Of a DNA stretch of 7,087 nt, positions 1 through 6,285 are shown piece by piece. Made by a program: the position numbers and the translations under genes. The stretch spans positions 1 through 7,087 of the forward strand of contig CANHCD010000104.1 of assembly GCA_947458795.1 (NCBI GenBank), written 5' to 3'. Below the pieces are notes generated by a model. That model was not told the DNA's origin. It did not search any database and saw only the letters and a list, made by a program, of their open reading frames with translations. Every line of letters begins with the position of its first letter. Positions within the stretch are counted from its first letter, which is position 1. This DNA is from Cyclobacteriaceae bacterium (GTDB lineage Bacteria > Bacteroidota > Bacteroidia > Cytophagales > Cyclobacteriaceae).

Positions 1-6
1 ACAAGC

Positions 7-22
7 CCTAGATTTGTCTAGG
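7..22 (+). promoter_or_regulatory. Candidate -7 promoter element of the nuclease gene, inside a small palindrome
   Basis: Positions 9-16 read TAGATTTG, an exact match to the Bacteroidota -7 consensus TAnnTTTG. It would start transcription near 22-24 and give a leader of about 35 bases before the ATG at 58. The matching -33 TTG would lie outside the window, so only half the promoter can be tested. The element sits in a perfect 6-bp inverted repeat (CCTAGA at 7-12, TCTAGG at 17-22), which could be an operator, the base of an upstream gene's terminator, or chance. Confidence 0.35.
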
Positions 23-57
23 ACTCACCCTCCTTTTTAGCTCACTTGCCCTATTCT

Positions 58-819
58 ATGATGCGATTGTTGCAGACCCTCGGCTTTGTGTTATTTTTTG
101 TATGCAGTTCCTGTGCCCAGGAGGAACCAGCTCCTCGTTCTGCGGCTCAATCAACGGATTATATCCCACAAGTTTCACTTGGGTATACGATCCAACATAG
201 TTATTACAGCCTTTCCTACTCCAGCACGCACCGGCAGGCAGAGTATGCTTACTACTACTTGAGTCCAGAGAGCATTCAAGGAGGGCAAGCGCGCACAGAC
301 GACTTCCGAGTAGATCCGAAGGTGAAAGCCAACCCAGTGAAGAGCACGGATTACCAAGGTTCGGGTTACGATCGGGGGCATCTCTGTCCTGCGGCCGACA
401 TGGCTTTGAATTTGACTGCGATGTCCGAGACCTTTTTTATGTCCAACATGTCGCCCATGACCCCGTCTTTCAATCGAGGGATTTGGTCCAAGTTGGAAGA
501 TTGGGTGCGAGATGCGGCCTTACAAGAAGGAGGGCTCTTTGTAGTCACAGGGCCTGTGCTTTCCAAATCCTGCGGATCCATCAATTCGTCCATCACTATC
601 CCCTGTTCCTACTACAAGATTGTATTCACCGGTGGCTCAAGCCCTAAGATGTTGGGATTCCTCCTTTCCAATGCAGGTGCATCGGGTTCGGTACAGCAAT
701 TTGTAATTACCATTGATGCCCTCGAGCAGCAAACTGGCATCGATTTTTTCCCTCAGCTAGAAGATGCCCTCGAGCAAAACCTGGAAAGCAAGGTGAGTTT
801 GAGCGGCTGGAAGTTTTAA
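58..819 (+). CDS. DNA/RNA non-specific endonuclease (NUC/NucA family), probable lipoprotein
   Basis: Predicted sugar-non-specific nuclease of the beta-beta-alpha-metal (Serratia/NucA) family, which cuts DNA and RNA outside the cytoplasm with Mg2+. The family signature YDRGHLCPAADM is intact. Counting from the ATG at 58, the DRGH motif is residues 105-108 with H108 as general base, and the metal-binding asparagine is N139 in PSFNRGIW. An N-terminal hydrophobic segment ending in SSC (C19) followed by AQEEP looks like a lipoprotein signal. The lipobox is imperfect because position -3 is Cys rather than Leu, so simple secretion is possible. The frame can be extended upstream to a TTG at 46, but ATG 58 or the adjacent ATG 61 gives a better signal peptide. 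At about 253 residues the length is normal for a compact family member. It ends in SLSGWKF. By eye its G+C content is clearly higher than that of the genes from 1448 to 5953. A role in nutrient scavenging or degrading foreign DNA is inference; the family call is firm. Confidence 0.9.
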   Translation: MMRLLQTLGFVLFFVCSSCAQEEPAPRSAAQSTDYIPQVSLGYTIQHSYYSLSYSSTHRQAEYAYYYLSPESIQGGQARTDDFRVDPKVKANPVKSTDYQGSGYDRGHLCPAADMALNLTAMSETFFMSNMSPMTPSFNRGIWSKLEDWVRDAALQEGGLFVVTGPVLSKSCGSINSSITIPCSYYKIVFTGGSSPKMLGFLLSNAGASGSVQQFVITIDALEQQTGIDFFPQLEDALEQNLESKVSLSGWKF

Positions 820-1038
820 TTTTTGAATCAAACCAAGTCAAGTTTGTGTTTCGTATTTTTTGCCGCTTAGTTAGTTCTATTCAAAGAATTTTGCAATCCC
901 TGACATAGTATGTATCGATAAGTTACATCCGAAACAAACACGAATAACACGAATCTATTAAACTTTTTTATAGTCAATTTTGTCATTTGTTTAATTATTT
1001 GATAATGTAGCTAAACAAAAAAAACATAAAGAATAATC

Positions 1039-1254
1039 ATGAAAAAAACCGCTCTAATCTTCGTCTCTGCTTTTACGCTAATCTTGGCTAGTTGCAGCCC
1101 ACCCACTTTATGTGAATGTTTAACAGCCCCAGGTGGAGATCCATCCAATGATAAACCTTCAGGTTGCAAGGATGTAATCGAAGGGCGGTATGGAACCACA
1201 ACTCCTTCCACTGAACAAATGGAAAGCGATTATTATGAATGTAAGGGAGAGTAA
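1039..1254 (+). CDS. Small four-cysteine lipoprotein, copy 1 (unknown function)
   Basis: A 71-residue protein with a textbook type II signal: MKK, a hydrophobic stretch, then the lipobox LASC with the lipidated cysteine at C19. The mature part is only 53 residues and carries four further cysteines, C25 and C27 as a CEC pair, C43 and C68, enough for two disulfides in the periplasm or at the cell surface. It is acidic and rich in Pro, Gly and Thr. I recognise no named family, although short Bacteroidota lipoproteins with a CxC-C-C pattern are common. A second copy lies at 6286-6504: residues 19-69 are identical, and the three amino-acid differences before the C-terminal tail (T4I, F8L, L16V) are all in the signal peptide. 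The start is set by ATG 1039 after an A-rich leader. Being a gene is well supported by the conserved copy; its function is unknown. Confidence 0.85.
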   Translation: MKKTALIFVSAFTLILASCSPPTLCECLTAPGGDPSNDKPSGCKDVIEGRYGTTTPSTEQMESDYYECKGE

Positions 1255-1447
1255 TTTCCTTATATTTATATAGGTTCCAAATTGAGTGAACGAAAATCCA
1301 GCTCTTTTTCGAACTCCTAGTTACAAATAAAATTAGAGGAGTATTTGTTTGGGTATCTCTTGATTTCCAAATTTTCAACTAAGCAAATTTACTCCACCTC
1401 AACAAATCAAAAAATTCAAATTAAAATTTTAATTAAACTAAAAAAAC

Positions 1448-1867
1448 ATGAAAAATCTTAACCCTATAATTGTTGTTCTTTCTCTTATTTATGGTATTAC
1501 TTGCCTTATGGTTCCTGATGCCAATATCTACATTGCAGGTGTAAATAGTGGAACTAGTCCAAATATATTTGGTTTGATTATTGGTGGACTTGTAATTTTA
1601 GGAATACTAAAATCACTAAAAGACAATGACTCCTCCACCACTTTGGGTATGTCCGCACTATTGCTTTTTGTAACTGTTATAAATATAATTTTCATTTTAA
1701 TTGATTTCACAACCAATTCATCTTCTATAATTAGTAATGATGTTGCTTCAGTAAAAGATATGGGAATGGAAGTTGAGGCAAAGTTAAGTGATGGTGCTTA
1801 CTACACTTTGATTTTATCCATTCTTATTTGGGGTGCCAGCTACTTCAAAGTGAAAAAAGCTAGTTAA
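1448..1867 (+). CDS. Small integral membrane protein with four predicted helices, unknown function
   Basis: A 139-residue hydrophobic protein with four likely transmembrane segments at about residues 5-22, 41-57, 68-87 and 116-133. There is a short polar loop KDNDSS (58-63) between helices 2 and 3 and a longer hydrophilic loop at 88-115 containing EVEAK. The C-terminus is basic (FKVKKAS), suggesting it faces the cytoplasm, which with four helices would place the N-terminus inside too. No catalytic motif is visible and I do not recognise the family. It stands alone, 193 bases after the tiny lipoprotein gene and 284 bases before the TerB/SPFH cluster, on the same strand. Its base composition is AT-rich like the cluster rather than like the nuclease, so it may have arrived with it. 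The start ATG follows an A-rich leader. Confidence 0.75.
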   Translation: MKNLNPIIVVLSLIYGITCLMVPDANIYIAGVNSGTSPNIFGLIIGGLVILGILKSLKDNDSSTTLGMSALLLFVTVINIIFILIDFTTNSSSIISNDVASVKDMGMEVEAKLSDGAYYTLILSILIWGASYFKVKKAS

Positions 1868-2151
1868 TTATTTTAAACCGCAAATTTTGGAAATTTATTG
1901 AGTTAAATTCCCTAATCTTTCTAGAAATAATAAGTTTGAATTTCTGATATCCTCCAACTTTTTTTTTTAATGACTTGTGTAGTATGGAAAGTTTTCAGTT
2001 AAAAAAGAAAGTCGTAAAATCATAGCTCGTTTGGAGATATAAGATAATGCTTAAAATGTAAGCTCTTGATTCTTTCAGGGATTTCCATTTTATACTTTGA
2101 TTTAAATATTTATTTATCAGTCTAGGTTTTTATTGATTTAAACATAATTTC
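1868..2151 (+). promoter_or_regulatory. AT-rich spacer carrying candidate promoters for the TerB/SPFH cluster
   Basis: No coding potential is seen in this 284-base spacer. TAAGTTTG at 1931-1938 is an exact TAnnTTTG match but has no TTG at the expected upstream distance. A second candidate is TTG at 2066-2068 with TATACTTTG at 2091-2099, one base off in spacing within the element; it would give a leader of roughly 45 bases, a more usual length. Neither is convincing alone, but the cluster at 2152 needs a promoter somewhere here because it is separated from the gene at 1448-1867. Confidence 0.25.
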
Positions 2152-3123
2152 ATGCATCCAGAAATAGAGAATCTAATCAAAATCGCCCTCGCTGATGGAG
2201 TAATCACTGAAAAGGAAAAATCTATCATTCTCCGAAAAGCAGAAGCATTGGGGGAAGATCTAGATGAAGTTGAGATGATTTTAGAAGGAAAAATTGCTGA
2301 ATTAAGCAGTGTGAATTCTGAAAAACAATCGAGTTCAGTCAAAGAAGGAAGCCTAAAAAAATGTCCTTCTTGCGGATCTCCAGTAAAGGCATTTAAGATA
2401 AGTTGTGAATTTTGTGGACACGAATTCCGGGAATCGAAAGCACTAACTTCTAAACAAAAATTACATGAAGAGTTAGTTAATGCTGAAAAAGAGGAAAGAT
2501 CTAGGCCGCTTTCGTGGTCAGAAAAACTTGATGCTGAAAACGTCTACCAGAGGAATGTGGATTCTAGAAAAGCTTCCATCGTCTCCTCATTTCCACTTCC
2601 AAACAATAAAGAAGATATCCTTGAATTTTTTAATTTGGCCATTCAAGAAAGTATAAAAACAGGTGGCGTACAGGATCAAGGGACTTTACGCAAAGCATGG
2701 AAATCTAAAGCACTTGAACTAAAAACTAAAATTGCTTTAGAATTAAAAGATGATTCCCATGCTCAGATTTTGATCAAAGAATTTGACAAAACAAAAGGGA
2801 AGATTTTTGTACCCAAACAATTACAGGTTTTCATAGGCCTGTTGCTTTTTGCTGGTTTGTTAATTGGTGGGATTTTGTTGGGAGGGACATTTCATGATGA
2901 AGAAGTAGCCAAGGAGAATGAAAGACTAGAATCCATATTAAGTTCTATATATCAAGATATTGATTTGAAAAATTATGAAGCTGCCTTAATAAAATCTTCA
3001 AGCCTTAAATGGGAATACGAGGATAGTTGGTCAAAAAATGATACCGATAAATTGACCACAGCTTGGGATGAGAAAAGGATAGAATTAATAAAGTCGATTA
3101 AAGAAGCTCAAAATAAAAACTAA
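2152..3123 (+). CDS. TerB-like / zinc-ribbon / single-pass membrane protein (paralogue 1)
   Basis: A three-part protein of 323 residues. Residues 1-51 form a TerB-like helical unit with the motif ADGVITEKEK (14-23) and the repeat-like VEMILEGK. Residues 71-88 form a four-cysteine zinc ribbon (CPSC at 71-74, CEFC at 85-88, then GHEF). A charged middle region includes NNKEDILEFF (151-160) and an AWKSK motif (182-186). A single transmembrane helix spans about 226-245. The last 78 residues are helical, with a Leu-Lys-Trp motif and Trp-rich positions and a WDEKRIELIKSI tail, resembling C-terminal domains of other zinc-ribbon membrane proteins such as YdjG-like ones. Lysine before and DEE after the helix put the TerB and zinc modules in the cytoplasm and the C-domain in the periplasm. 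The next gene, 1 base downstream, is a paralogue: about 25 of the first 47 residues are identical. A sensor or adaptor role is inferred from context; ligand and partner are unknown. Confidence 0.85.
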   Translation: MHPEIENLIKIALADGVITEKEKSIILRKAEALGEDLDEVEMILEGKIAELSSVNSEKQSSSVKEGSLKKCPSCGSPVKAFKISCEFCGHEFRESKALTSKQKLHEELVNAEKEERSRPLSWSEKLDAENVYQRNVDSRKASIVSSFPLPNNKEDILEFFNLAIQESIKTGGVQDQGTLRKAWKSKALELKTKIALELKDDSHAQILIKEFDKTKGKIFVPKQLQVFIGLLLFAGLLIGGILLGGTFHDEEVAKENERLESILSSIYQDIDLKNYEAALIKSSSLKWEYEDSWSKNDTDKLTTAWDEKRIELIKSIKEAQNKN

Positions 3124-3124
3124 A

Positions 3125-3832
3125 ATGAACCAAGAATTAGAAAAATTAATTGATTTAACTCTCGTTGATGGACTTTTAACTGAAAAAGAGAGAGTAGTAA
3201 TTTACAATAAAGCAAAACAATTAGGTGTTGACGAAATAGAAGTCGATGTAATTCTTGAGGGCAAGTTGCAGCAGATACAAGCTAAGCAACCTAAACCTTT
3301 AAAAGAAAAAGTTGGCAGCATAAAAACCTGTCCTGCCTGCGGAGCTAGTGTAAAACCTTTTACTGATGAATGTAATGATTGTGGTCATGTTTATCGTCAT
3401 GATTCATTAAATAAACTTACATCTGAACTTAAAGACAGCAAAAACGATCTTGTTTCTCAGATATCTATGCATGCTATTCCAATTAATCGCGAAGCGTTAA
3501 TTGAATTCCTAGCTTTTTCGTATGGTAATGCCAGTAACAAAGGGTTGAAATTCGACATACGCTCTGCTTGGAATTCAAAATTTAATGAGGCGTTGGAAAA
3601 ATCAAAATTCTTTTTCCAATCTGAAGAGGATAAAAAAATACTCAAGGATTATGGTGTTAAAAAACTCATATTAGATAGTGATTTCGTGTTTACACCTGAA
3701 GAATTATTAGATCATAAGCAGCAGCAAAAAGATCTTGCGAAAAACCCATTAATGTACGTTTTGTTGTTTATTTCATATTTAATGATTGCCTTTTTAATCT
3801 CGCTTACAGGCAAACAAATTTGGCCATTTTAA
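3125..3832 (+). CDS. TerB-like / zinc-ribbon tail-anchored membrane protein (paralogue 2)
   Basis: Paralogue of the preceding gene, beginning one base after its stop, so the two are almost certainly co-transcribed and translationally coupled. The TerB-like unit is residues 1-51 (VDGLLTEKER at 14-23, VDVILEGK). The zinc ribbon uses CPAC (69-72) and CNDC (83-86) followed by GH. The shared middle region has INREALIEFL (120-129) and AWNSK (148-152). The single hydrophobic helix is at about 209-228, only seven residues from the end. It is therefore a tail-anchored protein whose whole body faces the cytoplasm and which lacks the extracytoplasmic domain of paralogue 1. A plausible reading is a heteromeric pair, one subunit reading the periplasm and one purely cytoplasmic, but that is inference. 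No enzymatic motif is present. The start ATG is fixed by alignment with the paralogue. Confidence 0.85.
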   Translation: MNQELEKLIDLTLVDGLLTEKERVVIYNKAKQLGVDEIEVDVILEGKLQQIQAKQPKPLKEKVGSIKTCPACGASVKPFTDECNDCGHVYRHDSLNKLTSELKDSKNDLVSQISMHAIPINREALIEFLAFSYGNASNKGLKFDIRSAWNSKFNEALEKSKFFFQSEEDKKILKDYGVKKLILDSDFVFTPEELLDHKQQQKDLAKNPLMYVLLFISYLMIAFLISLTGKQIWPF

Positions 3833-3863
3833 TAAGGAAATTAAACTTTGAGTTTGTTAGAAA

Positions 3864-3871
3864 TATTTTTG
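3864..3871 (+). promoter_or_regulatory. Candidate internal -7 promoter element before the SPFH gene
   Basis: TATTTTTG is an exact match to the Bacteroidota -7 consensus TAnnTTTG, in the 59-base gap that is the widest break inside the cluster. It would put a transcript start about 14 bases before the SPFH ATG at 3892. No TTG lies at the normal upstream distance (the nearest is at 3848-3850, too close), and the region is AT-rich, so a chance match is quite possible. Confidence 0.25.
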
Positions 3872-3891
3872 ATTAATTAAATCCATAATGA

Positions 3892-5235
3892 ATGGGACTA
3901 TTTAGCAGTAAAAAAGAAGGTGGATTAATGGATGTTATCCGTTGTGACGAACAAGAATATCTTGTGTGGAAATGGCGTCCTTCTGGAGAAGCTAATTCTA
4001 CCACTAAAGAAAATTCCATTCGCTATGGAAGTAGTTTGAGAGTAAAGGACGGAGAACTTGCTGTTTTTGTGTACAAACAAAATAGTGAAGTAATGCAAGA
4101 TTTTATTTTTGGTCCTCATGATCAAACAATCAAGACTGCAAACTTTCCAATTTTAACCAATATCGTCGGTTTAGCATTTGGAGGAAGTTCACCATTTCAA
4201 GCCGAAATCTATTTTATAAATCTTTCAGGTAATATGCAGATAAGGTTTGGTGTTCCTTACTTCGATGTTTCTGATCCAAGATTTTTAGATTTTGCAGTAC
4301 CGATCGCCGCAAGAGGTACAATTACATTTAATATCACTGACTATAAAGGATTTATAAAACTTAACCGTCTGATTAATTTTCAGTTGGAGGATTTTAGTAA
4401 GCAGATTAAGGATGCTGTAACGAAGTATGTTAAAGGTGTAATTACAAACATTCCTATCGATAAAGGAATCCCTGTATTACAAATGGAGAGAAAGCTATTA
4501 GAGATTAATGATATCGTCTCTAGCTATTTGAAATCAAGACTCGAGAACGATTTTGGGGTGAATTTGAAAGGTTTTGATCTCTCCGCAATTGAGGTTGATA
4601 AAGAAAGCGAAGGTTATTTAGAATTAAGAAAAGTTACAGCGGAACAAACAACAAAAACAACAATAGCACAAACAGATGTGAACATCAAAAATCTAGAAGA
4701 TTTGCAAGCCATAAATGCAAATAATTTAGAAGAAACATTGCGAGTACAACGAGAGGAGGCTCAAAGAGCACAGAAACTACGAACAGAAACCAACTTTATT
4801 GGTGCGCACGCACTCAATCAACAAACTGAAGTGTTGAAAACAGGTGCTGCGAGTTTAGGGAATATGGGAAATATAGATTCGAGTGGGGGAGGAGGAGGAT
4901 TTAATCCTGCAGGAATAATGACTGGAATGATGATGGGGGGTGCCATGGGGAATCAAATGGCAGGTATGATGAATCAAATGGGGCAGAATATGAATCAGCA
5001 GATGAATACCCCACCTCCACCACCTCAAATTCAATACAACGTCTCTATAAATGGGCAAACAGCAGGCCCATTTAATTGGCAACAATTACAACAAATGGTT
5101 CAAACCGGACAGCTAAGTCAAAACACTCATGTTTGGAAACAAGGAATGGCCTCATGGGAATTGGCTGGGAATGTGCAGGAACTTTCTAGTTTATTTGGAG
5201 CAGTTCCTCCGCCTCCACCTCCACCAGTTGGATAA
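3892..5235 (+). CDS. SPFH-domain membrane scaffold protein (YdjI/COG4260 type) with C-terminal GYF_2 domain
   Basis: 447 residues. The N-terminus MGLFSSKKEGGLMDVIRC and the following EYLVWKWRP, the AVFV strand, FPILTNIVGLAFGG and SPFQAEIYFIN are typical of the SPFH subfamily that includes Bacillus YdjI, an oligomeric stomatin/flotillin relative peripheral to the inner membrane. The SPFH domain covers about 10-240. A charged, Gln- and Thr-rich coiled-coil region follows to about 312. Then comes a Gly- and Met-rich segment (324-372, eleven Met between 343 and 371), a five-proline run (374-378), a GYF_2 domain (380-435, with GPFNWQQL, W415 and W422) and a final run of seven prolines (439-445). 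Many relatives end in a zinc ribbon instead; here zinc ribbons are supplied by the two upstream genes. There is no transmembrane helix. ATG 3888 is out of frame and ends after five codons, so 3892 is the start. A microdomain or membrane-stress scaffold role follows from the family; its specific partner is inferred. Confidence 0.92.
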   Translation: MGLFSSKKEGGLMDVIRCDEQEYLVWKWRPSGEANSTTKENSIRYGSSLRVKDGELAVFVYKQNSEVMQDFIFGPHDQTIKTANFPILTNIVGLAFGGSSPFQAEIYFINLSGNMQIRFGVPYFDVSDPRFLDFAVPIAARGTITFNITDYKGFIKLNRLINFQLEDFSKQIKDAVTKYVKGVITNIPIDKGIPVLQMERKLLEINDIVSSYLKSRLENDFGVNLKGFDLSAIEVDKESEGYLELRKVTAEQTTKTTIAQTDVNIKNLEDLQAINANNLEETLRVQREEAQRAQKLRTETNFIGAHALNQQTEVLKTGAASLGNMGNIDSSGGGGGFNPAGIMTGMMMGGAMGNQMAGMMNQMGQNMNQQMNTPPPPPQIQYNVSINGQTAGPFNWQQLQQMVQTGQLSQNTHVWKQGMASWELAGNVQELSSLFGAVPPPPPPPVG

Positions 5236-5252
5236 CAATAAAAAAAATAGGT

Positions 5253-5612
5253 ATGAATGAAGATAGTTTTTTTTCCATCAACAGATTAGTGGAATTCGGA
5301 TTAGGAATCGCGGTTGCGCAACAAATGGTGAATACTATGAATAGTGCAATGAACAATATGATAGTTCCAGGCTCTTCAAATCCAATGCAACCTCCTGTCC
5401 AACAATTTTATTATGCAATAATTGAAGGAAACCAGGTTGGTCCATTTTCTGAATCAGAATTAGCTCGTCTAATTACTGAGAAAAAAATTTTTAAAGAAAC
5501 TTACATTTGGAAGCCGGGCTTATCAAAATGGGAAATTGCGGAAAAAATGCCTGAAATTTTAAAGTTAGTTGCATTAGCACCCCCACCATTTCAAGAAGAT
5601 CTAGAGTTATGA
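5253..5612 (+). CDS. Small stand-alone GYF_2-domain protein
   Basis: 119 residues. The N-terminus holds an amphipathic Gly/Ala/Met helix (FGLGIAVAQQM at 15-25, continuing with Met at 29, 33 and 36), then a Pro-containing linker (39-48), then a GYF_2 domain at about 52-105 with the hallmarks GPFSESEL (63-70), W86-K-P-G and W93. The tail has APPPF. The order helix, proline linker, GYF_2 is the same as in the last 120 residues of the SPFH protein 17 bases upstream, so this looks like a detached copy of that C-terminal module. GYF domains generally bind proline-rich peptides, and the SPFH protein offers two proline runs, which makes a direct contact plausible but unproven. There is no signal peptide or true membrane helix, so it is probably cytoplasmic at the membrane. 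The start ATG follows an A-rich leader; the stop overlaps the next gene's start. Confidence 0.85.
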   Translation: MNEDSFFSINRLVEFGLGIAVAQQMVNTMNSAMNNMIVPGSSNPMQPPVQQFYYAIIEGNQVGPFSESELARLITEKKIFKETYIWKPGLSKWEIAEKMPEILKLVALAPPPFQEDLEL

Positions 5613-5953
5613 AGATAAACCCTGTACAAACTGCCATAGCTGTAGCAATCAGTTTACTAATAACTTATGGCTTGTATAGCTCTAGTGAAAGTGAAAATAG
5701 ATTACTCTTAAGTGCAGGCAGTTTTGTGTTTCTAGCCGCCACCTTAATAGTGACTTTAGGGGCAAAGTTTGAACTTTCTCGAACAGCAGCTAATGTTAAA
5801 ATTAGTTCTGGAACATTCTTTATCATTGCATTTATCAGTAACCTTGTTTTTACATTTTTATATTTTTCGGTCCCAAGCTACGTCATAGTCAATGGCATTC
5901 TTTTTTTAACATTTATATTGATTACCTACTCGATAAGTAAAGCAAAACAATAA
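5609..5953 (+). CDS. Small four-helix membrane protein, last gene of the cluster
   Basis: 114 residues with four predicted transmembrane helices at about 5-24, 32-51, 67-86 and 90-108. The short loop between helices 2 and 3 contains KFELSRTAANVK, and the C-terminus SISKAKQ is basic, so both ends probably face the cytoplasm. The ATG overlaps the stop of the GYF_2 gene by the four bases ATGA, a sign of translational coupling and of a shared function. I recall similar small membrane proteins next to SPFH genes in Bacteroidota, but know of no assigned activity. It could be the membrane anchor or integral component for the otherwise soluble SPFH and GYF_2 proteins; that is inference from context. 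No charged residue pattern typical of a transporter is seen. Confidence 0.8.
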   Translation: MKINPVQTAIAVAISLLITYGLYSSSESENRLLLSAGSFVFLAATLIVTLGAKFELSRTAANVKISSGTFFIIAFISNLVFTFLYFSVPSYVIVNGILFLTFILITYSISKAKQ

Positions 5954-6285
5954 ACTGAACTCGAAGGATGATAAAAATTCTAAAATGGCGTATCATTTTC
6001 ACTTCCCATAGTAACTGATGCTAAACACCTTCAACTTGAAAAAGAGTTCCTTTCGTTTATTTAAACTGAATGATGAAAAAGATACGATTTATGGAGACCT
6101 AGGTATTGTGTGACTTTGGGCGGGTGGAAGTTTTAGGTAGAATTAAACAGTGTTTTTTTAGCTTTTCAATAATCGCTTAGGAATGAATACTCAACCATTT
6201 AAAAAAAATAGAACACCATTATTTTGGATTCAGAATTTAAATTTTATTTTAGATAATTAGTTTATTGTTTTAATAAATAAAAATC
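5954..6285. other. Gene-free AT-rich stretch between the SPFH cluster and lipoprotein copy 2
   Basis: 332 bases without a credible reading frame on either strand. Its one notable content is the nuclease-tail-like sequence at 6109-6136. The last ~40 bases before the ATG at 6286 show a weak gapped resemblance to the leader of lipoprotein copy 1 (TTATTT, then GATAAT, then TAG, at about 35-50 bases before each start), which may be a shared promoter region but is low-complexity. No clear rho-independent terminator for the cluster was found just after 5953. Confidence 0.5.
6109..6136 (+). pseudogene. Probable remnant of the 3' end of a second nuclease gene
   Basis: In frame, 6110-6136 reads VTLGGWKF followed by a stop; the intact nuclease ends VSLSGWKF followed by a stop. 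At base level 6109-6135 matches 792-818 at 23 of 27 positions without gaps. Upstream of 6109 the similarity is lost, and there is a stop in this frame at 6071-6073, so only the extreme tail would remain. In both places a copy of the same tiny lipoprotein gene follows, 219 bases after the nuclease stop and 149 bases after the remnant, which makes shared ancestry more likely than chance. The matched stretch is short and the call is tentative. Confidence 0.4.

Noticed and set aside
46..57. TTG start giving four extra residues on the nuclease
   Set aside because: The added MPYS precedes MMRLLQ and weakens the signal peptide start; ATG 58 or 61 is the more natural choice.
829..860. Weak stem CAAAC/GTTTG (829-833 with 842-846) followed by T-rich sequence after the nuclease
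   Set aside because: Only five pairs with low G+C; too weak to call a terminator, though the position is right.
1313..1342. Inverted repeat ACTCCT / AGGAGT downstream of lipoprotein copy 1
   Set aside because: Six pairs across an 18-base loop without a following T-run; expected by chance at this length.
1088..1378. Minus-strand open frame overlapping lipoprotein copy 1
   Set aside because: It opposes a gene supported by a conserved duplicate, and its translation has no recognisable domain or sensible composition.
2152..5953. Tellurite-resistance or anti-phage operon because of the TerB-like domains
   Set aside because: There is no TerC, TerD, ATPase, nuclease or other effector in the cluster; the TerB-like unit is short and only similar in fold pattern, so such a name would overstate the evidence.
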